Source of the DNA: Chloroflexota bacterium
Lineage (GTDB): Bacteria; Chloroflexota; Dehalococcoidia; Lucifugimonadales; UBA2985
NCBI GenBank assembly: GCA_028877205.1
Contig: JAPPHY010000003.1
Span: 143,830 to 205,044 of the forward strand
Direction of reading: 5' to 3'
DNA length: 61,215 nucleotides
Shown: piece after piece, positions 31,503 through 40,477 of the stretch
Numbering within the stretch: position 1 is the first letter of the stretch
Layout: the number at the start of each line of letters is the position of its first letter
Program-made: the position numbers and the translations under genes
The notes under the pieces: model-generated
The model's database searches: none
What the model was told of the DNA's origin: nothing
Seen by the model: the letters and a program-made list of their open reading frames with translations, nothing else

Positions 31503-33707
31503 ATGTCGATGAACTTCCTCCCATTCTCACTGCGAACCCCGCTCACCCCGCTGCTACACGCCGCTCGGTGGCTCGCTCCGGCGATGCTGGCCGCGTTTCT
31601 TGCGGTGCTCGGCTGCGAAGGCGACCCAGCGCCGGATGTCGCGGTCATCGAGGCGGACCGCCCTGACTGGGTAGGAGCCAGACTTGAGGCGATCAAGGCT
31701 ATATACGGCCTCACGCCCGAGGGCGAGCGTTTCCTGGAAGAGCACGACCTGCGCTGGATGCGGGGCGAGCCGGGATGGTTCGGGAGCTTTGGCTACGGTC
31801 GGTGGACCGGTGTCGGGGAGTCACGCCTGGGCTCGATCATGCATGAGCTGGGCCACGCCTACTGGGGCGCGTTCGGCGTCACAGGCCGCTCGGACTTGAG
31901 CTGGGACGACCCGGACGGCCGCCATGAGTCAACCGCTATCCTGCAGCTCCACGCTGACCTGCTGACCTTCATGGCGCAGCCTCCCGACCCGTTCGAGCCT
32001 CTGCGAGAGAGGCTGCGCAACCTGCCGGAGGTGCAACTGGGCGACGAGTCCGGCCTGCTACACTTCGGGGAGGCCGACCTGGTGCACACGACGGGAGGCA
32101 ACCTCCTCCTGATTCCGCCCATTCTGCACAAGTACTTCGACGGCTACCTGGCGGGCGGCTCGTTCGACTCGTGGTACGCGGCGCTGGAGTGGTACCAGGG
32201 CCTCTCGCATGAGGACGCCCGCGCGGCGGCCGTCTACTTCGGTCTCGACCACTTGGACTTCGACCTGTACCGCGACCTGTCGCCGGAAGGGCAGACGTCG
32301 CTGCCGGAGGGAATCTCGGAGTTTGTGGAGCGCGAAGAGACGCAGCGGCTGGAGGACTTCGCCCTTCAGTTCGACGCCGTCACAGGGCTGGAGGCGGTGG
32401 ACGGCAGGCGCATGATGCCCGACCTGCTGTTCCTGCGCGGCTACCTGGAGGACAAGCTGGCCCTACACAGGCGTTATCCGGGCGCCCTTGCCGCCCTCGC
32501 GGTGCCCGAGGCTGCCGACCTGGAGCGGGTGCTGGACGCATTTGCGGAGCTGGACGGCAAGCAGACGGTTGAGCGCGCCGACCTGCTCGGCCCCCGCATG
32601 GAGGAGCCGTTATTCTCGGTGTTCTGGCCGATGGTGGACGGCCGCACGCTGATGGAGTTGCACGCTCGCGGCACCACTCCGCGGGACTCCGACCCCGCGG
32701 ATCGTACCACGGACGGGGAGATCGAGCGACTGGGGCGGATTGCGGACGCCGCCGCGTCCATCCTGAGGCGCGCCCGCGACGATCTGGATGTCGGCGTGCG
32801 TGACCTGGAGGCGCTGCTTCTCGACGTGCTGGAGAGGGACGACCGCGAGGCCGGCATGGTGATCGAGCTGGCGCTGGCGGCCGACCGCGAGCTGGCAGAG
32901 ACGGTGGTGCTGCGCCTGGACGATGAGATGGTGCGCGCCCTGCTCGCCGAGGAGCCGGGTGTGCTGAGACTGCTACTGCCGCCGGAGCGGCTGCTGCCCA
33001 TCCTCGGCATCACGGCGGACGCGAGCGCCGGTGACCTGGCGAGCGGAATTCGAGAGCTAATGCAGGCCACGTCCGGCAACTACCGCACCGACCGGCCCTA
33101 CCTGTCGACGGTGTACGAGCTGGTCGCGGAGCGCGGCGAGGCAAGGCCGGACGAGGCGCTTGACGTGATGCTCGGCTCGGGCCTGTTCGCGGAGGTAATG
33201 CTCAGGGAGCGCCCTGCCGAGACGATCGCCATCCTGTCCTCCGACCCGGAGCGGGCGGCTGAGCTCATAGCCGGCACGACCGGCCACGGCCGGACGCCGC
33301 AGGCGCTGGTGCACGCCATAGTCTACGAGGACCCGCTGCTGGCCGCGCGTCTGGTGGACTTGATGGGACAGACGCACCCGGAGGCAGCGCGCGAGGCGCT
33401 GGTGCAGTTCGCCTACGACTCGCACCGCAAGGCGGCTCTGCCGTCGCTTCGCGTCTCGCCGGAGAACGACGGCGCGTTCATCCTGGCGCTTGCCGGCCTG
33501 CAGAGCGACGGCGGCGTGACGGAAACGATAGCCGACGCTATCGCGGCCTACCGTGCGCTTGTGGAGGACGGGACGGCGCCGCCGGACTTCCTGGAGGCGT
33601 ATGCCGCCACGCTGGAGGAGGCCGCCGCCGCACAAGACGACTCGGCGGACGGAGAACGGCTGCGGCGCATCGTACGGGAGGCGTTCGCGCTGGCGGGCGA
33701 GGGGTGA
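31503..33707 (+). CDS. Large lipoprotein with HExxH zincin-like motif, unknown family
   Basis: A 734-residue protein with a signal peptide ending AVLGC (Cys38, good lipobox), so probably anchored outside the cytoplasmic membrane. Residues 114-118 read HELGH in a helix context (SIMHELGHAYWG), the zinc-protease signature, preceded by an aromatic/glycine-rich strand region (GWFGSFGYGRWTGVGE). A third zinc ligand is not obvious; candidates are in GRHESTAILQLHADLL (about 142-158). Residues 200-734 are acidic, helical and recognisable as no domain. There is no sign of a tandem repeat. Probable secreted metallopeptidase by motif only. It converges on the next gene with a 9-base gap. Confidence 0.65.
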   Translation: MSMNFLPFSLRTPLTPLLHAARWLAPAMLAAFLAVLGCEGDPAPDVAVIEADRPDWVGARLEAIKAIYGLTPEGERFLEEHDLRWMRGEPGWFGSFGYGRWTGVGESRLGSIMHELGHAYWGAFGVTGRSDLSWDDPDGRHESTAILQLHADLLTFMAQPPDPFEPLRERLRNLPEVQLGDESGLLHFGEADLVHTTGGNLLLIPPILHKYFDGYLAGGSFDSWYAALEWYQGLSHEDARAAAVYFGLDHLDFDLYRDLSPEGQTSLPEGISEFVEREETQRLEDFALQFDAVTGLEAVDGRRMMPDLLFLRGYLEDKLALHRRYPGALAALAVPEAADLERVLDAFAELDGKQTVERADLLGPRMEEPLFSVFWPMVDGRTLMELHARGTTPRDSDPADRTTDGEIERLGRIADAAASILRRARDDLDVGVRDLEALLLDVLERDDREAGMVIELALAADRELAETVVLRLDDEMVRALLAEEPGVLRLLLPPERLLPILGITADASAGDLASGIRELMQATSGNYRTDRPYLSTVYELVAERGEARPDEALDVMLGSGLFAEVMLRERPAETIAILSSDPERAAELIAGTTGHGRTPQALVHAIVYEDPLLAARLVDLMGQTHPEAAREALVQFAYDSHRKAALPSLRVSPENDGAFILALAGLQSDGGVTETIADAIAAYRALVEDGTAPPDFLEAYAATLEEAAAAQDDSADGERLRRIVREAFALAGEG

Positions 33708-33716
33708 TGTGGTAAG

Positions 33717-35594
33717 CTACTCAGCTTCGCGGACGGTGAGGGCGGTGTTGGCCTTCACGTCCTGCAGGCGCGTCACTTTGCCGCTGGGCCACACCACCTC
33801 GATCTCATCCACCGTCGACATGCTGCCCAGCCCGCAGAGGATGTCCCGGCCGTTGCCGCCCAGGTAGCCGGAGCCGCCGCGCACCTCCGCGATCTGGCTC
33901 CACTCGTCCGTGTGGAAGGTCACGCGGGCACCGATGCCGTCGCGGTTGGCCGCCGAGCCCTCTAGGTGCAGCATCACCCAGTTGTTCTGTCCGGCTAGCT
34001 CGTTGCGATAAAGGGCGTTGTCGCCGTCGGCGTTGACCACGTAGAAGTCGATAGCGCCGTCGCCGTCGAAGTCGCCAACGGCGGTGCCTCGGCCCACGCC
34101 GGGGTTGCCGAAGCCAGCCGGGACGCTCACGTCCGTGAATGTACCGTCGCGGTTGTTGCGGTAGAGGAGGTTGGGCTCCAGGCGAGCCTTGCCGCCCCCG
34201 CCACCCTCCTCCTTGGGCACGCCGACCAGGCCGTTGGTCACGTAGATGTCCATCCAGCCGTCGTTGTCGTAGTCCACGAAGCCGGTGGCCCATCCCACGT
34301 TGGCGTCCCACACGCCGGCGTCATTGCCGATCTCCGTGAATGTGCCGTCTCCGTTATTGCGCCACAGGTAGTTCTCGTTGTAGTTGGTCCAGTAGACGTC
34401 GAAGTGGCCGTCCTTGTCGAAGTCGCCGGCGTCGATGCCCATGCAGCTTCCCAGCACGAACATGCCCGCGTCCTCCGTTACGTCCGTGAAGGCGCCGTTG
34501 CCGTCGTTGCGATAGAGCGGGCTGACGCCCTGGTCATTGCACTCGATGAAGTCCTGGTCGCCGTCGTTGTCGTAGTCGAACCAGATCGACTCGAAGGTCA
34601 TGCCGCTCTTTACGACCGGGCCGCCGGCCCAGCGGTATTTGACGGGGCCGTGCTCCCCTCGGACGCCCGCCTGCTCCGCTATGTCCGTGAAGGTGCCGTC
34701 GCCGTTGTTGCGGTAGAGTACGTTGGCGTCGCCCATGCCCTCCATACCCTCGCCGTAGATGCCGAAGTTGGCAACGTAGAGGTCCAGGTGGCCGTCCATG
34801 TCGAAGTCCACCCAGGTTGCGCCGGAGCCGTGCGCCACGTGGTCGACCCCGGCGAGCGGGGCGACGTCCGTGAAGGTGCCGTCGCCATTATTGCGGAAGA
34901 GGTAGTTGGGCTCGCTGGCCTTGTGGTCGATGGAGACACCCTGGTCCTCGCTGTGGCAGACAACGTAGAGGTCCTGGTCGCCGTCGTTGTCGTAGTCGGC
35001 CCAGGCGACGCCGTAGGCGTTGCACGGGGCGGTGACACCCGCCTCCGCCGTCACGTCCGTGAAGGTGCCGTCGCCGTTGCTGCGATAGAGGAAGTTGGGG
35101 CCGGCGGAGGAGACGTACAGGTCCGGGTGGCCGTCGTCGTTGTAGTCGGCCCACGATGCGCCCGGCCCGAAGCCGTTGCGGAAGTTCTGCGTACCGCCGC
35201 CGGGCACGCCAGCCGTTGCGGTGACCTCCGTGAACCAGGGCATAGCCTGCATCACGAAGGCGTTGGGCGCGCTCTTGCGGCTGCCGTCGCTGACGGTAAG
35301 GTGCACCTCGTACTCGCCGGGCACGTCCGGCGTGAGGCTGGTGGTCGAGAGGTCAAGGCTGGTGAGCTGCGCCACGCTGTCCTCGGGCGCACGCGCAATC
35401 TGCCACGAGTAGGTGAGCGGTTTGCCGTCCGCGTGTACGCTGGCGTCGCCGCTGAGCGCGGCGGCGTGTCCGGCGAGCACGGTTGAGTCGCCCTCCACGC
35501 TGGCCTCCGGCGGAGGGCTGCTGCAGCCCGCGAGCACGACAGCGATGATGGCCATCGCCGCGGCAAGTGGCAGGACTATCCTCTGCATTGTCAC
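33717..35594 (-). CDS. FG-GAP/VCBS repeat lipoprotein with C-terminal ASPIC/UnbV domain
   Basis: A 625-residue exported protein: lipobox LAGC (Cys24), a PKD-like Ig domain (about 35-115), seven or so FG-GAP/VCBS units with calcium loops of the D-x-D-x-D-G type (WADYNDDGHPDLYV, WFDYDNDGDQDFIE) separated by YRNNGDGTFTDV phrases, predicting a beta-propeller, and a terminal ASPIC/UnbV domain (about 535-620; ARVTFHTDEWSQIAEVRGGSGYLG). This domain order is that of the CRTAC1-like family, probably adhesive or carbohydrate-binding. Start is GTG at 35594 with GAGG 5 nt upstream; an ATG two codons later is an alternative. Confidence 0.88.
   Translation of the reverse strand: MTMQRIVLPLAAAMAIIAVVLAGCSSPPPEASVEGDSTVLAGHAAALSGDASVHADGKPLTYSWQIARAPEDSVAQLTSLDLSTTSLTPDVPGEYEVHLTVSDGSRKSAPNAFVMQAMPWFTEVTATAGVPGGGTQNFRNGFGPGASWADYNDDGHPDLYVSSAGPNFLYRSNGDGTFTDVTAEAGVTAPCNAYGVAWADYDNDGDQDLYVVCHSEDQGVSIDHKASEPNYLFRNNGDGTFTDVAPLAGVDHVAHGSGATWVDFDMDGHLDLYVANFGIYGEGMEGMGDANVLYRNNGDGTFTDIAEQAGVRGEHGPVKYRWAGGPVVKSGMTFESIWFDYDNDGDQDFIECNDQGVSPLYRNDGNGAFTDVTEDAGMFVLGSCMGIDAGDFDKDGHFDVYWTNYNENYLWRNNGDGTFTEIGNDAGVWDANVGWATGFVDYDNDGWMDIYVTNGLVGVPKEEGGGGGKARLEPNLLYRNNRDGTFTDVSVPAGFGNPGVGRGTAVGDFDGDGAIDFYVVNADGDNALYRNELAGQNNWVMLHLEGSAANRDGIGARVTFHTDEWSQIAEVRGGSGYLGGNGRDILCGLGSMSTVDEIEVVWPSGKVTRLQDVKANTALTVREAE
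33990..35210 (-). repeat. Coding repeats of the FG-GAP propeller
   Basis: The DNA for NGDGTFTDV recurs about every 150-200 bases (for example near 34130, 34330, 34480, 34680, 34870 and 35050) with long near-identical stretches, reflecting propeller blades and not a mobile or CRISPR repeat. Confidence 0.65.
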
Positions 35595-35675
35595 ACCGTC
35601 CTCAGTGATGTCGATATGATACGCTCAGCAGGCACATTGTACAAGAGGACTCAGCCTGCCTCCGACGCAGACGCG

Positions 35676-35704
35676 GAAGCGCCCCCGTTCGGGGGGCGCT
35701 TCCT
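35676..35704. terminator. Strong hairpin terminator after the second binding-protein gene
   Basis: GGAAGCGCCCCC pairs perfectly with GGGGGCGCTTCC (12 bp) around a 5-nt loop, 31 bases past the stop codon at 35735 on the minus strand. There is only a weak T-tract on either side. It separates the binding protein from the FG-GAP gene. Confidence 0.65.
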
Positions 35705-35734
35705 TGCTGTCCAAGTCGCTCTGTCGCTGTGCGG

Positions 35735-37723
35735 CTACTCTACCAGCCAGATCCTGTCGTGGAGCCTCTGCTGCGAGTAGGTGCCCAGGTTGTAGTACCG
35801 GACTCCCTTGGCCTCCCATCGGTTCGGCCACGCCACGTTCATGATACCCAGGGGCGTGTGCACCGCCGACTCGTACAGGTACAGCTCCAGCTCCCTCACG
35901 ATCTCCTCGCCGCGAGCCCTGTCCTGCGTCACGTCCAGCTCTTCGATCTTGGCGTCCAGCTTGGCCCACTCAGCGGCCGGAATGGGGCCGTCGTTGGTCC
36001 ATCCCGGGTTGTCCCGGCAGTCCTCGCGGCCGTGCCACTGGCTGTGGACCTTCCAAAGCCCGTCGATAGCGTGCTCGATGTAGGACTGCCCGTAGGTGGG
36101 ACTCGCCTCCGAGCGAATGGTGTACAGGCACTCGGTCTGGATGTTGCCGTAGCTGTCGACGTACTGCACGTCGAACTCCCAGTTCAGGTGCTTCTTGAAG
36201 AAGTCCAGACCCCACAGGCTGACCTCACGCCGGCTCAGCAGCTCCCTGACGTATTGGTCCGTCCTGGGCCTTACGCCCGGACCGAACACCTCGTCCAGGA
36301 TCCGGTTAGCCTCGGCCAAGTCCGCGTCCTTTGTCGCGGGGTTCATGCCCGGGAACGTCTGGAACTCCTCTATCGGTATGCCCCAGCCGGCGTCCGAGTG
36401 GAGCACCAAGTACGGGTCTCCCATCTTCACCGCGCCGACCGTCGTGAACCTCAGCCAGTCCTCGCGGTCGAGAGCCAGCTGCACTGCATGCCTGACGTTC
36501 CAGTCGTCGAACGGGGGCCGCAGGTGGTTCAGCAGGAAGTGCTGCTGGTGGTTGTACCGGACTATCTGCAGCTCAATGGTGTCCGAGTACTGGTCCTGCA
36601 CCTGCTGCACCTGGGCCTTGGTTATGCCGCTGCTGCCGTGGCCGGCCTGGTGTATCTTGCCGGTCAGAAGCGCAGCGAACTTGGTGTTGTAGTCCTGGAT
36701 GGCGAAGTTGTCCATCCCGTCGATGAACGGCGCTCCGGTCAGCCAGTAGTTCGGGTTCGTCCGGGACTTCATGACCGTCTGCGAGTTGGCGGACAGGGGG
36801 ATGAACGGGCCGGTGCCCATGTTGATCATGAATCCCTCGGGCACCGCAGTGGACTGGATCCCCGGATACTCGGCATCCATCCACTCGCGGTAGTCCTTGT
36901 CCCAGACGGCTATGCCAGCAGCGAGCCAGCCCAGCGTTCCGTTGCGCACCCGGTCGAAGTTCAACACCGCGGTCTTGCCCTCGGCGCCGTCCGGGCAGCT
37001 CACCTCGTCCAGGTGGCCCATGATGAACTCGCCGGTCTTGATATAGCTCGCGCGGGTTTCGGGAGGCGGGTTGGCAAACCACTCCATGCTGGCCTTGATG
37101 TCCTCGCAGGCCAGCTCAGTGCCGAAGCCGGGAGCGCCCTGCTCCTTGGCCCAGCCTTCCTCGTGGAACTTCACGTTGTCACGCAGCACGAACGTGTAGG
37201 TCAGGCCATCCGCGGAGATCTCGAAGCTCTCGCACAGGTCGCATATCGGCGAGTCCGTGATCGCGCCCCACGGGTCCATCATCATGAGGCTGTTGTGCGC
37301 CGAGAACTGCCACCGGCTGAACGCACCGTATCCCAGCGTCGTCTGGAAGCGTGACGCCGGCCTGGGTTCCGCCGTCTTGTATATGCCGCCGTACTGCGGC
37401 TCGCCCCACTCGGGCTTGTAGCCGCGGTGTTCAAGCAGGAAGTTGACCCAGTCATCCCGGTAATCATCAGTAGCTGTCTCCGGGACCGGGGTGTCGGTGG
37501 GAGCCGGCGTGTTGGTGGGCTGCCCGGGCCTGAGGGTCGCCGTTGGCTCCGCCGGAACCTCTGTGGGAGTGGGGGCGGCTGTCGCGGTAGGAGGTGCAGT
37601 GGTCGCAGTTGGCGCAGGAGTGTTGGTTGGTTCCTCCCCTCCGCACGCGAGCGCCACCGCCAGGATGGTCGCGGCAAGCACCGCCAGAAGTGGCCTCACT
37701 CTCGGTGCATAGCGTAAACGCAT
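35735..37723 (-). CDS. Family 5 ABC transporter substrate-binding lipoprotein (second copy)
   Basis: A 662-residue SBP_bac_5 protein with lipobox ALACGG, a Pro-Thr stalk of about 45 residues and the mature-domain start GYKPEWGEPQYGG. It is a clear paralogue of the protein at 15232: blocks such as CESFEISADGLTYTFVLRD, FGTELACEDIKASMEWFA, DYNTKFAALLTGKI and NVRHAVQLALDREDWLRF correspond throughout, and both end TYSQQRL-D-R. Unlike the first copy it has no permeases nearby. It may be an alternative specificity subunit for the same importer. The ATG has GGGAGG 7 nt upstream and a near-consensus promoter. Confidence 0.92.
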   Translation of the reverse strand: MRLRYAPRVRPLLAVLAATILAVALACGGEEPTNTPAPTATTAPPTATAAPTPTEVPAEPTATLRPGQPTNTPAPTDTPVPETATDDYRDDWVNFLLEHRGYKPEWGEPQYGGIYKTAEPRPASRFQTTLGYGAFSRWQFSAHNSLMMMDPWGAITDSPICDLCESFEISADGLTYTFVLRDNVKFHEEGWAKEQGAPGFGTELACEDIKASMEWFANPPPETRASYIKTGEFIMGHLDEVSCPDGAEGKTAVLNFDRVRNGTLGWLAAGIAVWDKDYREWMDAEYPGIQSTAVPEGFMINMGTGPFIPLSANSQTVMKSRTNPNYWLTGAPFIDGMDNFAIQDYNTKFAALLTGKIHQAGHGSSGITKAQVQQVQDQYSDTIELQIVRYNHQQHFLLNHLRPPFDDWNVRHAVQLALDREDWLRFTTVGAVKMGDPYLVLHSDAGWGIPIEEFQTFPGMNPATKDADLAEANRILDEVFGPGVRPRTDQYVRELLSRREVSLWGLDFFKKHLNWEFDVQYVDSYGNIQTECLYTIRSEASPTYGQSYIEHAIDGLWKVHSQWHGREDCRDNPGWTNDGPIPAAEWAKLDAKIEELDVTQDRARGEEIVRELELYLYESAVHTPLGIMNVAWPNRWEAKGVRYYNLGTYSQQRLHDRIWLVE

Positions 37724-37749
37724 ACTTCACCTCCCATCGAAATGCCGCC

Positions 37750-37778
37750 ATTTTAGCAAGTCCAAAGGTGCTTGTCAA
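37750..37778 (-). promoter_or_regulatory. Near-consensus promoter of the second binding-protein gene
   Basis: On the minus strand a perfect TTGACA (37773-37778) and TAAAAT (37750-37755) are separated by 17 nt. The transcript would start about 20 nt before the ribosome site. This is the best sigma-70 match in the window. The rest of 37780-38073 holds one dispersed repeat and a possible TATACT -10 for trpS near 38021. Confidence 0.75.
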
Positions 37779-37897
37779 TTAACGCGCGCTTTCCGAACAT
37801 CGCAACTTGCATGCCACAATCATAGGGGATTGACGTATTTCGTAGTGAGTACTACCGGGCCAAGTTCATTCTCGCCGTCAGCCCGGCGCGTCATCAC

Positions 37898-37955
37898 ACG
37901 CCCTGGATTCCTGCTCCCGCATCATTGCGGGACGAGTTTCTCAGCAATGACGGTG
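37898..37955. repeat. Dispersed palindromic intergenic repeat, copy B (short)
   Basis: Contains TGGATTCCTGCTCCCGC, ATCATTGCGGGACGAG and CAGCAATGACGG, matching the second half of the copies at 24630 and 58461. The CCCGC/GCGGG core is a hairpin. Confidence 0.55.
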
Positions 37956-38073
37956 GAACAGCTCCTCTGGGCGGGCGGCCGCCGGAAGGTGGAATTCGTC
38001 ACTCCAACGCGCTATACTTCACGTCTCAGGTGCAAAGCGCGTCAGGTACACACGAGGAGAGGAGCTTAGGGTC

Positions 38074-39084
38074 ATGACCACCGGCGGGCACAGGGTATTC
38101 TCGGGGATGCGGCCATCGGGCCGGCTTCACGTGGGCAACTACGTTGGAGCACTGCAGAACTGGGTTGCCATGCAGGACGAGTTCGAGTGCATCTACTGCG
38201 CCGTTGACGTCCACGCTCTCACCGACATGCAGGGCGAGGACACCAGGGAGATACGTCCCAACGTGCGCGAGATGGTGCTCGACTGGCTGGCCGCGGGCAT
38301 CGACCCGGACAGGAGCCTGGTGTTCGCGCAGTCGCAGGTGCCGGAGGTGATGGTGCTCCACACGCTGCTGAGCATGGTCACGCCCCTGGGCTGGCTGATG
38401 CGCGTGCCCACCTTCAAGGACAAGGTGAGGCAGATGCAGGAGACGGAGGAGTCGGTCAGCTACGGTCTGGTGGGCTACCCCGTGCTGATGACGGCGGACA
38501 TCATCCTCTACAAGGCGGACACCGTCCCGGTGGGCGAGGACCAGCTGCCGCACCTGGAGCTGGCGCGGGAGATCGCCCGCCGGTTCAACCACCTGTACGG
38601 CCCCACGTTCCCGGAGCCGCAGGCGCGGCTGACTGAGGTGCCGCTGGTCGTTGGGCTGGACGGCGCGCACAAGATGAGCAAGAGCCTGGACAACCACATC
38701 GAGCTGGCCGCCTCGCCCGAGGAGACTACTGCCAGGATAGCCACGGCCTTCACCGACCCGGAGCGCCTTCGCCGGTCCGATCCCGGCCGCCCGTGGGTGT
38801 GCAACGTCTACTCCCTGCACAAGCTGTTCAACCCCGGCAGGCTCGACGAGGTGTACCAGGGGTGCACGTCCGCGCAGCTGGGATGCGTGGAGGACAAGCG
38901 CCTGCTTGCGGACGGAGTGAACGAGAACCTGGCGGCATTCCGTGAGCGCCGCAGCGAGTTCGAGTCCCGGCCGGGCTACGTGGAGGATGCGCTTCGAGAG
39001 GGCGCCCGCCGCGCCCAGGCCATCGCTCGCGAGACGCTCGCCGAGGTGCAGGAGCGGCTTGGCCTAGCGAGTGTCGCCCTGTGA
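38074..39084 (+). CDS. trpS: Tryptophanyl-tRNA synthetase
   Basis: A 336-residue class I aminoacyl-tRNA synthetase. The HIGH-equivalent is HVGNY (GRLHVGNYVGAL), the KMSKS loop is intact (HKMSKSLDN), and the tryptophan pocket block VGEDQLPHLELAREIARRFN is present. GGAGAGGAG lies upstream of the ATG. The stop overlaps the start of the next gene by four bases (GTGA). Confidence 0.96.
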   Translation: MTTGGHRVFSGMRPSGRLHVGNYVGALQNWVAMQDEFECIYCAVDVHALTDMQGEDTREIRPNVREMVLDWLAAGIDPDRSLVFAQSQVPEVMVLHTLLSMVTPLGWLMRVPTFKDKVRQMQETEESVSYGLVGYPVLMTADIILYKADTVPVGEDQLPHLELAREIARRFNHLYGPTFPEPQARLTEVPLVVGLDGAHKMSKSLDNHIELAASPEETTARIATAFTDPERLRRSDPGRPWVCNVYSLHKLFNPGRLDEVYQGCTSAQLGCVEDKRLLADGVNENLAAFRERRSEFESRPGYVEDALREGARRAQAIARETLAEVQERLGLASVAL

Positions 39085-39905
39085 TCGACGGCTCCGCAGC
39101 CGCCGCGCGCCTGTCGCGAAGCGGCCGCACCGCGATGGAGGTGGCCCTGGACGTGTCGCGGGAGGCCGGCGAAAGGCTGCTGTCGCGGCTTCATACCGAC
39201 CTGGAGGTCTCCTACAAGGGCCGCGCCGACCTGGTGAGCGACGTGGACAAGCTGGTCGAGGCCCGCGTCATCGAGCGTCTGCGGTCGGAGTTCCCGGAGG
39301 ACGGATTCCTGGCGGAGGAATCGACGGGAGTGGAGACGTCGTCAGGTTACACGTGGATCATCGACCCGCTGGACGGCACTCGCAACTACGTCCTGGGTAT
39401 ACCCTTCTTCTGCACGGTGCTCGCAATGGCGGAGGGCCAGGAAGTGGCGCTCGGCCTGACGTTCGACCCTGTGCGCGGCGAGATGTTCCGTGCCGTGCGC
39501 GGCGGAGGCGCATTCCTCAACGACAGCCCGATCGAGGTCTCCGGCAAGACAGAGGTCGAGGAGGCGGTGCTCAGCTACGACCTGGGCTCCGTGAGCGCGA
39601 GGGCGGGGACCGCAATCGAGATGGTGCTCCACCTGTGGCCCAACTTACAGGCCACGCGCATCATGGGCTCGGCGGCACTGGGGCTGGCCTACGCGGCCTG
39701 CGGCCGGACGGACGTGTACTTCCATCACCACCTCTCGCCGTGGGACCTGGCGTCGGCGCTCGTCCTGGTGCCGGAGGCCGGCGGCGTGGTTACCGACAAG
39801 TACGAGAATCCGGGCTCGCTCTGCTCCGAGAGCGTTATAGCCGCGGGACCCGTTCTGCACGCGAAGTTCCTTCGGGCGACCGACGGTCTCGCGTGGCGGC
39901 GGTAG
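39081..39905 (+). CDS. Inositol-monophosphatase-family phosphatase
   Basis: A 274-residue Mg2+/Li+-sensitive phosphatase fold. Motifs: SDVDKLVE, FLAEES (metal Glu), WIIDPLDGTRNY (metal Asp pair) and SPWDLASALVLVPEAGGVV (base Asp). Substrates in this superfamily include inositol phosphates, fructose-1,6-bisphosphate, histidinol phosphate and PAP; none can be assigned here. GTG start at 39081 is coupled to trpS. The same family is often next to unrelated housekeeping genes, so context adds little. Confidence 0.9.
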   Translation: MIDGSAAAARLSRSGRTAMEVALDVSREAGERLLSRLHTDLEVSYKGRADLVSDVDKLVEARVIERLRSEFPEDGFLAEESTGVETSSGYTWIIDPLDGTRNYVLGIPFFCTVLAMAEGQEVALGLTFDPVRGEMFRAVRGGGAFLNDSPIEVSGKTEVEEAVLSYDLGSVSARAGTAIEMVLHLWPNLQATRIMGSAALGLAYAACGRTDVYFHHHLSPWDLASALVLVPEAGGVVTDKYENPGSLCSESVIAAGPVLHAKFLRATDGLAWRR

Positions 39906-40025
39906 GCGAGACGCAGCGCCCCGCAACCTATTCTCCGAGCGTCTCGATTCAAGCGGCGAGAGACAGCGGCCTACCCCTGTGGTAAACTCTAGTGCGTCCA
40001 CTATCGACCCACGCGGAGGTGCGAA

Positions 40026-40436
40026 GTGCCCAAACTCATTCCGGTCCCCGACGAGCTCAGCAAGCCCTTCTGGGACGCCGTCAACGAGAAAAGGCTGATT
40101 GTTCAGCACTGCACCGGCTGCAACACGCTTCAGTATCCGCCTCGCCCTGACTGCCAGGACTGCGACTCCGGTGAGCTGCAGTGGAAGGAAACCAGCGGGC
40201 GCGGCCACATACTGGCGAACATGGTCGTGGCGGACGGCAGGCTTGGGAGAACCAGGCCGGACCAGCCGTTCAACCTCGCGGTCATCTCGCTGGACGACGA
40301 CCCGAAGATCAACTTCTTCTCGAACCTGCCGGGCGTACCGCCGTACCAGGTGCCCATTGGCGCCGCTGTGGAAGTGATGTTCGAGGAGGTCGAGCCGGGC
40401 CAGCTCATCCACGAGTGGCGGCTGGTCGAGGAGTAA
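40026..40436 (+). CDS. DUF35 zinc-ribbon/OB-fold protein
   Basis: A 136-residue acyl-CoA-associated protein. The rubredoxin-like zinc ribbon uses Cys29, Cys32, Cys43 and Cys46 (HCTGC...DCQDC), followed by an OB fold (residues 52-130). Family knowledge: DUF35 proteins form complexes with thiolases or HMG-CoA synthase and channel substrate. The partner thiolase gene is immediately downstream. The start is GTG at 40026, behind GGAGGTG. Confidence 0.9.
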   Translation: MPKLIPVPDELSKPFWDAVNEKRLIVQHCTGCNTLQYPPRPDCQDCDSGELQWKETSGRGHILANMVVADGRLGRTRPDQPFNLAVISLDDDPKINFFSNLPGVPPYQVPIGAAVEVMFEEVEPGQLIHEWRLVEE

Positions 40437-40477
40437 GGGCAACCAGCCGAACCGAATCAGGACTCGGAGAAGAGATC

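Noticed and set aside
33708-33716. Terminator between the convergent zincin-like and FG-GAP genes
   Set aside because: Only 9 bases separate the stops and no hairpin is present.
33990-35210. Spaced near-identical DNA blocks suggestive of an array
   Set aside because: They encode FG-GAP calcium loops in one continuous frame.
34404-35486. 360-codon plus-strand frame opposite the FG-GAP gene
   Set aside because: It is the antisense of a repeat-rich GC-rich gene, with a Val/Ala/Glu-biased sequence and no motif or ribosome site.
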